Position numbers and translations under genes: made by a program
In this document: positions 28,389 to 37,213 of the stretch, piece by piece
Layout: every line of letters begins with the position of its first letter
Position numbering within the stretch: position 1 is the first letter of the stretch
Origin: Roseibium sp.
Lineage (GTDB): Bacteria > Pseudomonadota > Alphaproteobacteria > Rhizobiales > Stappiaceae
Direction: 5' to 3'
Length of the DNA: 64,000 nt
NCBI GenBank assembly: GCA_017643925.1
Contig: JAEPML010000007.1
Location: 1 to 64,000 of the forward strand
The notes under the pieces: model-generated
What the model was told of the DNA's origin: nothing
What the model saw: only the letters and a program-made list of their open reading frames with translations
The model's database searches: none

Positions 28389-28811
28389 ATGAACAGACGG
28401 ACGTTTCTGGGAGCAAGCGCAGGCACATTGCTGAGCCTTGGCCTCCTCACGACCAGTGCCTTCGCCAACGGCATGGTGGCCTACAAGCCCGGCCTGATCG
28501 CCGAACATCTGGCAGCCGGCAAGACCGTCTTTGTCGACTATGCGGCCAGTTGGTGTGGAACCTGCGCACGGCAGGAGCGCGTCATCAGCGCCCTGCGCCA
28601 GGCCAATCCCGGATACGATCAAAACATGGTCTTCATCCGGGTGGACTGGGATGACTACAGCGGACACGAGGTCACGACCTCGCGCAAGATCCCACGCCGT
28701 TCCACATTGCTCGTCCTGAAGGGAGACAAGGAACTGGGCCGCATCGTTGCCGGTACCAGCGAAGCGCAGATCAAGGCACTGATGGACCAGGGTCTTCAGG
28801 CCGGCAGCTGA
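28389..28811 (+). CDS. Secreted thioredoxin-like protein
   Basis: A 140-residue periplasmic thioredoxin-fold protein. The N-terminus MNRRTFLGASAGTLL looks like a Tat signal (RRTFLG), with cleavage near AFA-N. The redox centre is WCGTC within YAASWCGTCARQE (about residues 54-58), and a cis-Pro region follows at KIPRRSTLLVL. AAAGGGAC precedes ATG 28389. It starts 20 bp after the CcdA-like gene, so the pair should form a membrane electron relay to the periplasm. Target proteins unknown. Confidence 0.85.
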   Translation: MNRRTFLGASAGTLLSLGLLTTSAFANGMVAYKPGLIAEHLAAGKTVFVDYAASWCGTCARQERVISALRQANPGYDQNMVFIRVDWDDYSGHEVTTSRKIPRRSTLLVLKGDKELGRIVAGTSEAQIKALMDQGLQAGS

Positions 28812-28860
28812 TTGCAGGATTCACGTCGCGCCGAACAGGTTGCTGAACATCCGTTTCCGG

Positions 28861-28931
28861 GCATCCCGGGCCTGACCCGGGATCCTCCTGTTCTGCGCGA
28901 GCGCTTTTGGATCCCCGATCAAGTCGGGGAT
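28861..28931. repeat. Double palindromic (REP-like) intergenic element
   Basis: Two hairpins lie in inverted order: ATCCCGGG/CCCGGGAT (28863-28883, 5-nt loop) and ATCCCCGA/TCGGGGAT (28911-28931, 5-nt loop). The second, read on the other strand, resembles the first, so the whole is one larger inverted repeat with GGATCC-like ends. Such elements are dispersed in many alphaproteobacteria. It sits between convergent genes and could also end transcription. Confidence 0.75.
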
Positions 28932-28995
28932 GACCTCATTCAGTTGTTCAACGATCCAAGGTCGCTCGCTATCGCAACCTAGCGGGCGTCAATGA

Positions 28996-30420
28996 TTAGC
29001 CCATCGCCCAGGGACCGTGGTAACCGCCACCATCCTTGTCGGTACGTTCAAAACCATGAGCGCCGAAAAAGTCGCGCTGCCCTTGCAGCATGTTGGCTGT
29101 GGAGCGGCCAGTGCGCATGATGTCGAAATAGGAAAGCGCCGCCGACAGGGCTGGAACCGGCAGACCATGAAGGGCCGCCTGGGCCACGACCTGCCGCAGG
29201 CTGGCCTCGGTTTCCTTCAGTTTCTCCGAGAAGAACGGCGCAAGCATCAGGTTGCGCTCGGCATCGTCGGCAAGGGCCGCTGACATGTCGTTGAGCATTG
29301 AGGATCGGATAATGCAGCCGTTCCGCCAGATCTTGGCGATCTCCGGCAGCGGCATGGCCCAGCCATACTGCTTCGCCGCTTCCAGGATCAGGCCGAAGCC
29401 CTGTGCGTAACAGATGATCTTGCCGGCCACGAGCGCCGCCTCAAGTGCGTCAACGCTGATCGCTTCACGGTCGACCGCGTTCGGAGCAGCGCCGAACTCG
29501 GCCTCACCCTTCTTGCGCTCGTCGAGACGTGCGGACATGTTGCGCACGGCAACGGCTGCCTCGATTGCGCTCGCAGGCGTTCCCAGCATCAGCGCCTCGA
29601 TCGCGGTCCAGCGCCCTGTCCCCTTCTGCCCGGCGCGATCCAGAATGATGTCGAGCATCGGCTCGCCGGTTTCCGGGTCAGCGGTCTTGGCCACCTTGTA
29701 GGAGATCTCGATCAGGTAGGACTGCAGGATGCCGCCGTTCCATTTTTCGAAGACATCACCGATTTCCCGGGACGTGAGGCCAAACCCGTCGCGCATGACG
29801 CCATAGACTTCGGCAATCATCTGCATGTCGGCATATTCAATGCCGTTGTGGACGGTTTTGACCAGGTGCCCGGCACCGGCTTCCCCGAGGAAGGCCGCGC
29901 AGGGTTCACCTTCATGCTTTGCTGAAATCGCTTCCAGGATATGGCCTACCTGGTCCCAGGCATCCTTGGCGCCTCCGCCCATGATGGAGGGACCGAAACG
30001 TGCGCCTTCCTCGCCACCGGAAACTCCGATACCCATGAAGCGCGGTCCCTTTTCCAGGGCTTCGTCAGCGCGGCGGTTGGTATCGTGATAGTTGGCATTG
30101 CCCGCGTCGATGATCAGGTCATCCTTGTCCAGCAACGGACGCAGCGCCTCGATCTGGGCATCAACGGCTTCACCCGCCGGCACCATCAGGATCACGGCAC
30201 GCGGTGTCTTGATCGCCGCAACAAAGTCTTCAAGTGACTTTGTCGGCACGAGCTTCGACGCCAGGTCTCCGGCCTTGTTCATGAACTGGTCGGTCTTCTC
30301 GGTCGTCCGGTTGTAGACCGCAATCTGGAACCCGTTTTCGGCAATGTTGAGCGCAAGATTACCACCCATGGTGCCCAGGCCAATGAGACCGACTTCCGCA
30401 ACAGCGTCCTGAGAGCTCAT
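28996..30420 (-). CDS. gnd: 6-phosphogluconate dehydrogenase, NADP-dependent, decarboxylating
   Basis: A cytoplasmic enzyme of 474 residues, the length of the long (E. coli/eukaryote-like) class. It oxidises 6-phosphogluconate to ribulose-5-phosphate in the pentose phosphate route. Visible are the NADP motif GLIGLGTMGGNLALN, the substrate segment GVSGGEEGARFGPSIMGG and the catalytic Lys region VKTVHNGIEYADMQ. ATG 30420 was chosen over TTG 30426 because AAGGAAAGG lies upstream. It is a single-gene unit. Confidence 0.95.
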   Translation of the reverse strand: MSSQDAVAEVGLIGLGTMGGNLALNIAENGFQIAVYNRTTEKTDQFMNKAGDLASKLVPTKSLEDFVAAIKTPRAVILMVPAGEAVDAQIEALRPLLDKDDLIIDAGNANYHDTNRRADEALEKGPRFMGIGVSGGEEGARFGPSIMGGGAKDAWDQVGHILEAISAKHEGEPCAAFLGEAGAGHLVKTVHNGIEYADMQMIAEVYGVMRDGFGLTSREIGDVFEKWNGGILQSYLIEISYKVAKTADPETGEPMLDIILDRAGQKGTGRWTAIEALMLGTPASAIEAAVAVRNMSARLDERKKGEAEFGAAPNAVDREAISVDALEAALVAGKIICYAQGFGLILEAAKQYGWAMPLPEIAKIWRNGCIIRSSMLNDMSAALADDAERNLMLAPFFSEKLKETEASLRQVVAQAALHGLPVPALSAALSYFDIMRTGRSTANMLQGQRDFFGAHGFERTDKDGGGYHGPWAMG

Positions 30421-30671
30421 AAACAATGCCTTTCCTTAATCGATTTAGTGTTTGGTGCGGGCGTGATAGCCGACAGTTCCGTGTCCCGCAATGCTTGCAT
30501 ACAAGGGAACACAATTTGAGGAACGCACCTCACAGCAGTTTGGGAAGCCGGGCATCACAAATCCCGCCCAATTCGCAATTTTGCTGAGCAGTCAAAAAAA
30601 TCTGTCACAGAAGACTGCTACGCGATGGAAACCCGCAACCCTCCTGCGGTTTCGCCTAAAGGATTTGTCCC

Positions 30672-31652
30672 ATGAAAAAATTTCTGATTGCTGCCGGAAT
30701 TCTCGCCGCAGCGACCACGTCGGCATTTTCTGCAGACGTCACAGGCAAGCTCGTTCTGTACACCTCTCAGCCGAACAAGGACGCCCAGGCAACCGTTGAT
30801 GCTTTCATCGCAAAGCATCCCGGTGTTGAAGTCGAATGGGTCCGCGACGGCACCACCAAGATGATGGCGAAGTTGCGCGCCGAATTCGAAGCAGGCGCTC
30901 CCAAGCCCGACGTTCTTCTGATTGCCGACATGGTCACCATGGAAGGCCTGAAGAGAGAAGGGCGGTTGATGGCCCATAAAGACGCCGACGTTTCCGCTTA
31001 TGATCCGGCGATCATGGACACGGACAAGACCTACTTCTCAACCAAGCTGATCACGTCCGGCATCGTCTACAACACAAACGCCCCGATGAAACCGACCTCC
31101 TACAAGGACCTGCTGAAAGCGGACGCGAAAGACAAGCTCGCTATGCCGTCACCGCTGACATCAGGCGCTGCAACCATTCACATGGCTGCGCTCACGTCCA
31201 ATCCCGATCTCGGCTGGGCATATTACGAGGGCCTTGCCGATCAGGGTGCGAACCCGAAGGGCGGCAATGGTGGCACCTACAAGGCCATTGCCGGTGGCGA
31301 AAAACTATACGGTTTTGTTGTCGACTTCCTGCCGATCCGTGAGAAGTTGAAGGGTGCGCCGGTTGAGTTTGTCTTTCCGGAAGAAGGCGTTTCCGCTGTC
31401 ACCGAACCTGTAGCGATCCTGTCCACCGCGCAAAATCCTGATGCCGCCAAGGCATTTGTCGGTTTTCTGTTGTCCGAAGACGGCCAGAAACTCGCTTCTT
31501 CCCAGGGTTATCTTCCGGCCCACCCGGGTGTCACAGCCCCTGAAGGCTTTCCGGCACGCGAGAAGATCAAGTTGATGGATTTCGACCCGGCAAAGGCTCT
31601 GGAACAAGACCAGGCCAACAAGATCAAGTTCTCCGAAATCTTCGGCGGCTGA
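30672..31652 (+). CDS. ABC transporter substrate-binding protein (ferric iron/2-aminoethylphosphonate type)
   Basis: A 326-residue periplasmic binding protein. The signal peptide MKKFLIAAGILAAATTSAFSA ends at AFSA-D. The fold marks (GKLVLYTSQPNKDAQATVDAF at the mature N-terminus, SGIVYNTNA, SPLTSGAA, AFVGFLLSEDGQKL) match the FbpA/PhnS/PotD-like cluster. The twin Tyr that bind ferric iron in FbpA are not evident, so an organophosphorus compound or another anion is possible. AAAGGA precedes the ATG. The permease follows 137 bp later; the ATPase is probably the gene at 34940-35980. Confidence 0.85.
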   Translation: MKKFLIAAGILAAATTSAFSADVTGKLVLYTSQPNKDAQATVDAFIAKHPGVEVEWVRDGTTKMMAKLRAEFEAGAPKPDVLLIADMVTMEGLKREGRLMAHKDADVSAYDPAIMDTDKTYFSTKLITSGIVYNTNAPMKPTSYKDLLKADAKDKLAMPSPLTSGAATIHMAALTSNPDLGWAYYEGLADQGANPKGGNGGTYKAIAGGEKLYGFVVDFLPIREKLKGAPVEFVFPEEGVSAVTEPVAILSTAQNPDAAKAFVGFLLSEDGQKLASSQGYLPAHPGVTAPEGFPAREKIKLMDFDPAKALEQDQANKIKFSEIFGG

Positions 31653-31789
31653 GGTTAACAGCTCCAACATGACGACGGGCAGCGCAGCCCCGGCCGCGCT
31701 GCTCGAAATATGTTTGGGTCGTCACACCGGATCAGAGCACAGCGTTGCAACAAGATATGGGTAGACCGAGAAAGGAAGTTGCGTCGGGG

Positions 31790-33490
31790 ATGCGGACAGC
31801 TCTTTCTGCGGAAAAAACCATATTGCTGCTCCTGGTGCTTGGCGCCACGCTCATCTGCGGCCTGCCCTTGCTGCTTCTCTTCAAAACAGGTCTGACGAAT
31901 GAGGCGGGGCTCAATCTTGCGCCACTAATCGAGGCGTTGCAGAGCCGATCGGTCCGACGTGCGCTCTGGCATTCCATCGAAAGCAGTCTTTGGTCTGCCC
32001 TGGCCGCCACTATTCTCGGATCCCTGCTGGCGCTTCTGGTTGGCCTGACGGACATCCGGGCCAAGGGACTGCTGGTATTCCTGATCCTGCTGCCGATGAT
32101 GATCCCGCCTCATGTGACGGCGATCGCGTGGATCCAGGCGCTCGGCCCGGCAAGCCCGGTCCTGCAATGGCTGGGCATCGCTCCGGAACTCGGATCAACA
32201 CATCCGCTTTATTCCCGCGAAGGTCTTGTGCTGCTGCTGACACTTCAGCACAGCCCACTCGTCTTTCTGCTGGTTCGGGCATCCCTCAGATCATTCCCAC
32301 GCGAACTTTCGGACGCTGCCCGCGTGTCGGGCGCCGGTGCGATGATCCTGCTCAGGCGGATTACCCTGCCACTCCTCGGCCCATCCCTGCTGGCGGGGTT
32401 CGCCCTGGCCTTCGTGGCTGCACTCGGGAATTTCGGCATCAACGCCCTGATCGGCATTCCTGCGCGCTATACCACGTTGCCCGTTCTGGTCTGGCGGAGA
32501 CTGGCGAGTTTCGGCCCCGACGTGCTGCCCAACGTCGCGGTCATCTCGGTGGTCCTCGCAATGGTCGCCCTTGCTGCGATCCTCATCCAGAACCTGTTGC
32601 AACGGCGCATGCGCAACAGCCTGATCGGGCTGCCACAGGACCCACTTGCCATTTCCCTTGGCAACAAGCGTGCCGTGGTGGAAATCCTTCTCTGGCTCTT
32701 TGTTGCCTGCGTGTTACTGTTGCCTGCCGCATCTCTGCTGGCCACGTCTCTCGTCAGGACCTACGGTCTCCCCCTGTCGTCCGACACCCTCACGCTGGAC
32801 AATTTCAACGAAGTTCTTTGGCGCCAGTCCGTCACCTTGAGAGCCTTTGCCAACTCCACAATGATTGCTAGCCTCGCGGCAGCAGTGATTGCCACCGCCA
32901 GCCTGTTTCTCGGCTATTTTCTGTCACATCGAAGTCCCGGCCCCAGGCGCTGGTCAGGTCTGGCACTCACCCAGTCGGAAGTTGCCTTTGCAGTCCCCGG
33001 CCTCGTGATGTCGATTGCTTTCATTCTGGCATTCATCCGGCCTTTGCCGATGATCAACGTGTCACTTTACGGCACATTGTGGATCATTCTGATTGCCTAT
33101 GTTTCGGTCTTCCTCGCCATTGGCCTGAAGCCCGTTGCGGCAACCTTTCTGCAGATGGATCCTTCGCTGGAAGATGCGGCAAAAGTTTCCGGCGCAGGTT
33201 TTGTTCGCCGGATGAGCCGGGTTTTCGCACCGCTCGCCGCACCATCGGCAGCTTCCGGTGCGATCCTTGTTTTCCTGACCGCCTACAACGAGGTGACAGT
33301 TTCGGCCCTGCTCTGGTCGACCGGCAACGAAACGATCGGCACGACCATCTTCAACTACGAAGACGGTGGCTATACCACGCTCGCCGCCGCCATGTCGGCC
33401 GTGGTCGTGTTCGCGACCATCTTCATCATGCTCGCAATGAATGCACTGGCAAGACGGGTTCCTTCCGGAACAATTCCCTGGAAGGACTGA
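31790..33490 (+). CDS. ABC transporter permease, two fused permease domains (FbpB/PhnU-V-like)
   Basis: An inner-membrane protein of about 566 residues with two permease domains in tandem, some 12 helices in all. Each half has its own cytoplasmic EAA-like loop: ELSDAARVSGAGAMILLRRI in the first half and SLEDAAKVSGAGFVRRMSRV in the second. The start is uncertain: ATG 31790 (GGAAG 11 bases upstream) was preferred; ATG 31757 and TTG 31745 are in frame. It ends 14 bp before the convergent OmpA-family gene. Confidence 0.85.
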   Translation: MRTALSAEKTILLLLVLGATLICGLPLLLLFKTGLTNEAGLNLAPLIEALQSRSVRRALWHSIESSLWSALAATILGSLLALLVGLTDIRAKGLLVFLILLPMMIPPHVTAIAWIQALGPASPVLQWLGIAPELGSTHPLYSREGLVLLLTLQHSPLVFLLVRASLRSFPRELSDAARVSGAGAMILLRRITLPLLGPSLLAGFALAFVAALGNFGINALIGIPARYTTLPVLVWRRLASFGPDVLPNVAVISVVLAMVALAAILIQNLLQRRMRNSLIGLPQDPLAISLGNKRAVVEILLWLFVACVLLLPAASLLATSLVRTYGLPLSSDTLTLDNFNEVLWRQSVTLRAFANSTMIASLAAAVIATASLFLGYFLSHRSPGPRRWSGLALTQSEVAFAVPGLVMSIAFILAFIRPLPMINVSLYGTLWIILIAYVSVFLAIGLKPVAATFLQMDPSLEDAAKVSGAGFVRRMSRVFAPLAAPSAASGAILVFLTAYNEVTVSALLWSTGNETIGTTIFNYEDGGYTTLAAAMSAVVVFATIFIMLAMNALARRVPSGTIPWKD

Positions 33491-33504
33491 CAGTCATGAG
33501 ACGT

Positions 33505-34755
33505 CTAGTTCAGCACCTTCATTTCAACCCGCCGGTTCAGGCTTCTGCCGTTTTCCGTCGCATTGTCAGCAACAGGCTGCTGTTCCCCGAAGCCATTATG
33601 GGCGAGCCGTGCACCTTCGAGCCCCTGTCCGGTGAGCCAGCGCACCACGGCGGCCGCACGTTTGGCCGAAAGCGTCTGGTTATAGGCATCGCTGCCCTTG
33701 GAATCCGTGTGGCCTTCAAATATCACCGACTTGCCCGGATTATCCCGAAGCCAGGCTGCCACCTGTTCCAGGGTTTCAGCAGACTGCGGCTTGATGACAT
33801 CGGAATCAAAGTCAAAATAAATGCCGTAGAGCCGCGTTGTCCCATAGCTGTCGAGCGATTGAGCAACCTGTGATTTTTGCGACTGAACCAGAGCCGCGGC
33901 ACATTTGGGGCGCTGCGACTGATCGCCAGATCTTGTTCCGGTCCAAGTGCCCTGTAGCTTTGCGTCCCGGTACCAAAGCCCGTTGAACTGCGCGCCGTCA
34001 CTGGTAATCGCAAGGACCGCACTGCCGGTATCGTCATTGTCTTCCCGCCACTCGATGTTCATGACACCGCCGACTTCCTTGCCGGTGAAATTGCCATTGT
34101 CGTGGTCATAACAGCCACTGAGTTCGCGGTTGTTGTATGTCAGGAAGAAGGGGCCCCAGTTTGTCTGGTAGACACCTGAAAAACTCTCGATCTTCTGACG
34201 CTCCGCCAGCGGGGCGCCAAAGGCGGAGAACTCCATGAGTTCTGTATATTCTGGGTGCCCCCCATTGGACGAAAGCACGAGTTTGACACGACGCGCCCGA
34301 ACCGGTTGATCAAGGGATATCTGTGTCACATCACCGGCGACAAGGTTGCCTTCCGCCACCTTCCAGTAGGGGCCGCCTTTCGCCTGATCCGACACGAGGA
34401 CAGTGAAGGATCTTGCAGAAATGCCTGGGTGGGTCGGCTCGTCCGTATGCGTGTTATCGAAGGAAAAGGAGCGCAATTCATGATCGCTCGCCAGTTCGAA
34501 CACAAACTCGTTTGGTGCACTCCGGTTCTTGGCGCTCGACCAACCGATCTTTGAATTGCCATCGATGAGCGCAAGGGCAATCCATTCCGCACTGGCGCGA
34601 TCCCCAAATTCGGAAGTTTGGGATATTAGGACAGCGCCATTTTGCAGCGCGACCACATTCAACTCGGACGCATGCGCGGTGTAACCGGGAAACGCCATGC
34701 CGGCGAAGCCGCAGAGCAGACCGACCATTGCAAACCTGCTGAATCTCGTTCTCAT
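33505..34755 (-). CDS. OmpA-family protein with an N-terminal discoidin-like domain
   Basis: A secreted or outer-membrane-associated protein of 416 residues. The start was placed at ATG 34755, where GGAGG lies 9 bases upstream and a signal peptide follows (hydrophobic SRFAMVGLLCGFAGMAF, cleavage near AHA-S). Residues about 30-150 resemble a galactose-binding/discoidin fold (FDNTHTDEPTHPG, ARRVKLVLSSNGGHPEYTELMEF). A middle region of unclear fold follows. The last ~110 residues are an OmpA peptidoglycan-binding domain (YFDFDSDVIKP, FEGHTDSKGSDAYNQ, LSAKRAAAV, NRRVEMKV). No beta-barrel is evident. It splits an ABC transporter locus. Function unknown beyond cell-wall anchoring. Confidence 0.85.
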   Translation of the reverse strand: MRTRFSRFAMVGLLCGFAGMAFPGYTAHASELNVVALQNGAVLISQTSEFGDRASAEWIALALIDGNSKIGWSSAKNRSAPNEFVFELASDHELRSFSFDNTHTDEPTHPGISARSFTVLVSDQAKGGPYWKVAEGNLVAGDVTQISLDQPVRARRVKLVLSSNGGHPEYTELMEFSAFGAPLAERQKIESFSGVYQTNWGPFFLTYNNRELSGCYDHDNGNFTGKEVGGVMNIEWREDNDDTGSAVLAITSDGAQFNGLWYRDAKLQGTWTGTRSGDQSQRPKCAAALVQSQKSQVAQSLDSYGTTRLYGIYFDFDSDVIKPQSAETLEQVAAWLRDNPGKSVIFEGHTDSKGSDAYNQTLSAKRAAAVVRWLTGQGLEGARLAHNGFGEQQPVADNATENGRSLNRRVEMKVLN

Positions 34756-34939
34756 GAAGCTCATCCTCCACCACCCAAACATTAAAGCACGGGCACCGCC
34801 GGGACAGACGGTTGAAAAAAATACAAGATAACCCATCAACAAGCGTGCGCTGTGCCTGCCGTCACAATACAGCAGATTGGATGACGCCTGGCGCTGCACC
34901 TCAAAGCTTCGTTGGGCGTGGCACGGTAAACAATGAAGC

Positions 34940-35980
34940 CTAGTCGGGAACCACCCAGCCGCCGCGAACCTCAATTCGCAGTGCGTCACCCGGTTCGACT
35001 TTTTCGTGCAATTGCATGAGCAATGGCTGATTGATTCCCTGAACATGAACGTGGACATCCCAGGAGCCGCCCCGGTAGATCCTGCGCTGTACGACGGCAC
35101 CAATACCCGTGGTCCCAGTCACCAGCTGTTCTGGCCTTAGAAGGAGATACGCCGAACCGGTTTTCGTATCGGGTGCACAGTCAACCTCCAGGGTCATCAC
35201 TCCCAGATCCACCTTGGCAATCCCTGCCTCGACCCCTCTGACTGTGACGGGCAACAGTGTTCCCCGTCCAATGAAGCTTGCCACCTGGCGGGAATTTGGC
35301 CTTCGGTAAAGCAAGTCGGGATCGTCAATCTGCAGGATTTTGCCGTCCCACATCACAGCGATCCTGTCGGCGAGCGCCATGGCCTCGTGCTGATCATGTG
35401 TAATGAACACCGTGGTGGCCCCGCTGGCCTTGTGAAACGAAGCAAGCTCTTCTTCCATTGCGCTGCGCAAGTGGGGATCCAGGTTTGCCAGCGGCTCGTC
35501 CATCAGAACGATGTCAGCCCCCTGTGCCAGGCACCGGGCCAGCGCAACACGTTGCCTTTGCCCACCGGAAAGTTCGGCCGGTTTGCGTTTCTGGAAGGCA
35601 GTCAGGGAGACGGCCTCAAGACACTCCGCGACCCGTGTCTGGACCTTTGCACGTGTCTCACCTGCCGTTTCCAGCGGAAAAGCGACATTTCCAGAAACAC
35701 TCATATGCGGCCATAACGCATAGGACTGAAACACCACGCCGACGCGGCGCTTCTCCGGAGGCAGATGCTGCCCCTCTGCGGCGACCTCCTTACCGCTGAG
35801 GCTTATCGTGCCCATATCGATCGGCTCAAGACCGGCAATGGCCCTCAGAAGCGTTGACTTTCCGCATCCAGACGGACCTAGCACAACAAAGAACGTGCCC
35901 GGTTCGATCGACAGGGAAACATCGTTCAAGGCCTTGTGGGATCCAAAGGATTTCGTGACGGAAGCAAGCTGAATGGACAT
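34940..35980 (-). CDS. ABC transporter ATP-binding protein (FbpC/PotA-like)
   Basis: A 346-residue ATPase with a C-terminal TOBE domain. Walker A is GPSGCGKST, the Q-loop segment is VFQSYALWPHMSV, the signature LSGGQRQRVALARCL and Walker B IVLMDEPLANLD. It is of the type that works with FbpB-like double permeases, and none of its immediate neighbours is a permease. It therefore probably energises the transporter encoded at 30672-33490, from which it is separated by the OmpA-family gene. The start is uncertain between ATG 35980 and ATG 36001. Confidence 0.85.
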   Translation of the reverse strand: MSIQLASVTKSFGSHKALNDVSLSIEPGTFFVVLGPSGCGKSTLLRAIAGLEPIDMGTISLSGKEVAAEGQHLPPEKRRVGVVFQSYALWPHMSVSGNVAFPLETAGETRAKVQTRVAECLEAVSLTAFQKRKPAELSGGQRQRVALARCLAQGADIVLMDEPLANLDPHLRSAMEEELASFHKASGATTVFITHDQHEAMALADRIAVMWDGKILQIDDPDLLYRRPNSRQVASFIGRGTLLPVTVRGVEAGIAKVDLGVMTLEVDCAPDTKTGSAYLLLRPEQLVTGTTGIGAVVQRRIYRGGSWDVHVHVQGINQPLLMQLHEKVEPGDALRIEVRGGWVVPD

Positions 35981-36036
35981 GCCTCCCGTTAGCCACGTCA
36001 TGTGACAACCGCATTACAGGGGCAGTTAACGCGCAC

Positions 36037-37026
36037 TCACAAATGACGCAGCTTCAAAAGCAGATCGACTTCCGCCTCAAGCGCCCGGCCATAGGCGCGC
36101 GCGGCCGGAGCGTTGGATTGCATCAAGGTTTCGTGGCGCATGAGGCAATAGGCCGCCAGTCGCCAGTGATAGGCTGTACGTTCTTCCAGGAAACGTTCGA
36201 CAATTTCCTGGTCCGGATAGCTCTGAAGGAACTTTTCTTCAAGTTCCGCGACCAGGGGATGCAGGCCGTAAAGCGTTGCCAGGCCCGGGGAGACAAACCC
36301 GGCAATATCCTCGACCGGATCACCCAGACCGGCATATTGCCAGTCGATCAGCCGCGCGCCGTCGCCAGTGGCCTGAATGGTACCAAGGCAGAAGCTGCGA
36401 TGAACGAGTGACCGAGTCAGTTCCCTGCGAGGAACAGACCCATCCTCGGGTCGCAGCCGGTTGAGATTGACTGCCTTGCGGCTGTCGGGAATGGCCGCAA
36501 GCATGGCATCGCCACGTTCCAGCACCTCGTGAAACCCGGCAGGCACCGTCTGGTGGCCCGGCACGGGTTCCCGCATGGCCGCAAAACGCCCTATGAGACC
36601 GGCGGCTTCGCGAACATCGATCTCGACAGATTTCGGCGGGCTGTAGCCGTAAATCAGGAGCGGCGTACCGGTCGGGCTTTTCGAGAAGGCTTCAAGTTCC
36701 GGTGCAAGGTCGTGACGCGCCAGAACAGTGAGCGCATCGGCTTCCTGGTGTGGCAGCGTCGGATAAAGAGGATTGTCTTCGTTGCCGGGGAAGAATTCCT
36801 TGATCACATAGACCCTGCCCGGAACATCCATCCGCCAGAAACGGCTGGTGTAGTTGACCGGCAACGGTCGCAACCGGGCGGACGACCAATCCTTGACCGG
36901 CAGCAAGGTCCGCAGATAGCCCAGCAGTTGGGTGTCCGAAAGTTGCGTGCTCAAACCCAGTCCTCGTTGCAATTTCCCATCTCTGATGGCCGCCGGCTCG
37001 GCTGTCGTCAAGTCGAACTTTGACAA
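36037..37026 (-). CDS. APH/choline-kinase-like phosphotransferase lacking the catalytic Asp
   Basis: A 329-residue protein of the aminoglycoside phosphotransferase/choline kinase superfamily. The ATP-side Lys (K76 in VYVIKEFF) and Glu (E95) are present, as is the Mg-binding Asp (D228 in LIDWQYAGLGDP). In the catalytic loop, where the family has HxDxxxxN, the sequence is HRSFCLGT (H209): the base Asp is Ser211 and the Asn is Thr216. It may be an inactive regulator or binder, or use a changed mechanism. Translation seems to start at TTG 37026, with a weak ribosome site. It is divergent from the MttB-like gene. Confidence 0.75.
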   Translation of the reverse strand: MSKFDLTTAEPAAIRDGKLQRGLGLSTQLSDTQLLGYLRTLLPVKDWSSARLRPLPVNYTSRFWRMDVPGRVYVIKEFFPGNEDNPLYPTLPHQEADALTVLARHDLAPELEAFSKSPTGTPLLIYGYSPPKSVEIDVREAAGLIGRFAAMREPVPGHQTVPAGFHEVLERGDAMLAAIPDSRKAVNLNRLRPEDGSVPRRELTRSLVHRSFCLGTIQATGDGARLIDWQYAGLGDPVEDIAGFVSPGLATLYGLHPLVAELEEKFLQSYPDQEIVERFLEERTAYHWRLAAYCLMRHETLMQSNAPAARAYGRALEAEVDLLLKLRHL

Positions 37027-37051
37027 GACAGGATCATCCCTGCGGTGAGGA

Positions 37052-37064
37052 CCGACAATGTCGG
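37052..37064. promoter_or_regulatory. 13-bp palindrome between the kinase-like gene and mttB-like gene
   Basis: CCGACA-A-TGTCGG is a perfect dyad around a central A. It lies 26 bp upstream of the kinase-like start and about 150 bp upstream of the MttB-like start, in the 187-bp divergent region. It is a candidate operator; no binding protein is indicated. Confidence 0.45.
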
Positions 37065-37213
37065 AGTTGGGGCACTGGCCGTCGCTCTCAGACTGCCCGG
37101 AATATGACTCGGCTCCGTTACAGTTCTTTTGAGCGCACAGGACACATGCGCCTCACCTGTTGGCCAATGCAATTTCCAAGCGGAGGTCCGAAAACCCGAA
37201 CACGGCAGATCTG

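Noticed and set aside
30587..30619. 7-bp inverted repeat AGCAGTC/GACTGCT upstream of the binding-protein gene at 30672
   Set aside because: Short arms and a 19-nt spacer; could arise by chance, so it is not listed as a regulatory site.
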